Origin: Tannerella forsythia
GTDB taxonomy: Bacteria; Bacteroidota; Bacteroidia; Bacteroidales; Tannerellaceae
Assembly: GCF_003860135.1 (NCBI RefSeq)
Contig: NZ_RQYN01000005.1
Location: 1 to 64,000 of the forward strand
DNA length: 64,000 bases
Direction of reading: 5' to 3'
Positions 63,942 to 64,000 of this stretch are shown here, one piece after another (position 1 is the first letter of the stretch; each line of letters opens with the position of its first letter). The translations under genes and the position numbers were made by a program. Below the pieces are notes generated by a model. The model had not been told where the DNA came from, did not search any database, and saw only the letters and a list, made by a program, of their open reading frames with translations.

Positions 63942-64000
63942 CCTTAGTGTTTTTGGTAAATGATCATCCTTGTGCCAGTGCCGTCCAGAAGCGGTCTTCT

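Larger units (their letters stand above)
9874..64000. mobile_element. composite CTnDOT-like conjugative element with nested insertions (partial)
   Basis: From about 9.87 kb on, nearly every gene belongs to conjugative-transposon families: rteC, HTH excisionase-like genes, a Toprim/ATPase protein, bmhA, DUF1896, topB, DUF3945, mobC-mobB-mobA, traN, traO, traQ. Nested in it are a 13.3-kb mobilizable element in bmhA and a defence-like island at 37.3-46.7 kb. The true right end is not visible; a separate integrase-carrying element begins near 60.5 kb, so more than one element may be stacked here. Confidence 0.5.

Overview
The window is a stretch of a Bacteroidales chromosome (Bacteroides, Parabacteroides or Porphyromonas type). 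The evidence is the repeated -7 box TAnnTTTG ahead of genes, A-rich leaders in place of strong Shine-Dalgarno sites, and a full set of Bacteroidales conjugative-transposon (CTnDOT-like) families: RteC, excisionase-type HTH proteins, a BmhA-like methylase/helicase, DUF1896, topoisomerase III, DUF3945, MobA/MobB/MobC and TraN/TraO/TraQ. I saw no rRNA, tRNA or CRISPR array.

Layout. 1-1.5 kb: insertion-sequence debris and the remnant of a duplicated araC gene. 1.5-8.5 kb: a seven-gene operon of exported hydrolases, a cupin/carboxymuconolactone-decarboxylase protein and an exported flavodoxin, next to an AraC-type regulator (8.8-9.7 kb). Three operator copies, each with GTAA half-sites 21 bp apart, tie the regulator to the operon. 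At about 9.87 kb the second regulated promoter runs into conjugative-transposon DNA at a GTAnnTTTGC core. 9.9-15.7 and 28.9-50.6 kb: transposon backbone, with rteC broken by a stop codon, a DUF3945 gene broken, and bmhA split in two by a nested 13.3-kb element. That nested element (15.7-28.9 kb) has its own tandem tyrosine recombinases, two HTH excisionase-like genes, mobA and an oriT-like hairpin, but no relaxase. Its cargo is a two-gene system: an 1860-residue protein with S1 domains and a sacsin/HSP90-like ATPase, and a UPF1-like helicase fused to a PIN nuclease.

37.3-46.7 kb is a second cargo island of six genes: DUF4007, a large P-loop ATPase (frameshifted), a DndC-like PAPS-reductase-family protein, a protein with two GHKL ATPase modules and a histidine-kinase H-box, a receiver-domain protein and an unknown protein. 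It looks like a defence or DNA-modification system. 46.7-50.7 kb: mobC, mobB, mobA and an oriT-like hairpin. 50.8-53.6 kb: a two-gene HEPN module, an unknown gene and a 21-bp minisatellite, which sit where traA-traM would be expected. Then come traN, traO and traQ.

55.8-60.5 kb: a class II Fic protein with a small overlapping upstream gene, a RibD/DHFR-like reductase, a broken lipoprotein, RhuM-like and ORF6N proteins, and an integrase stump. 60.7-64 kb: a second tandem pair of tyrosine recombinases and a RhuM-like gene, which mark another mobile element running off the window. Overall this is a nested, partly decayed set of mobile elements. Its original conjugation functions are incomplete, while its accessory cargo (two candidate defence systems, HEPN, Fic) is mostly intact.
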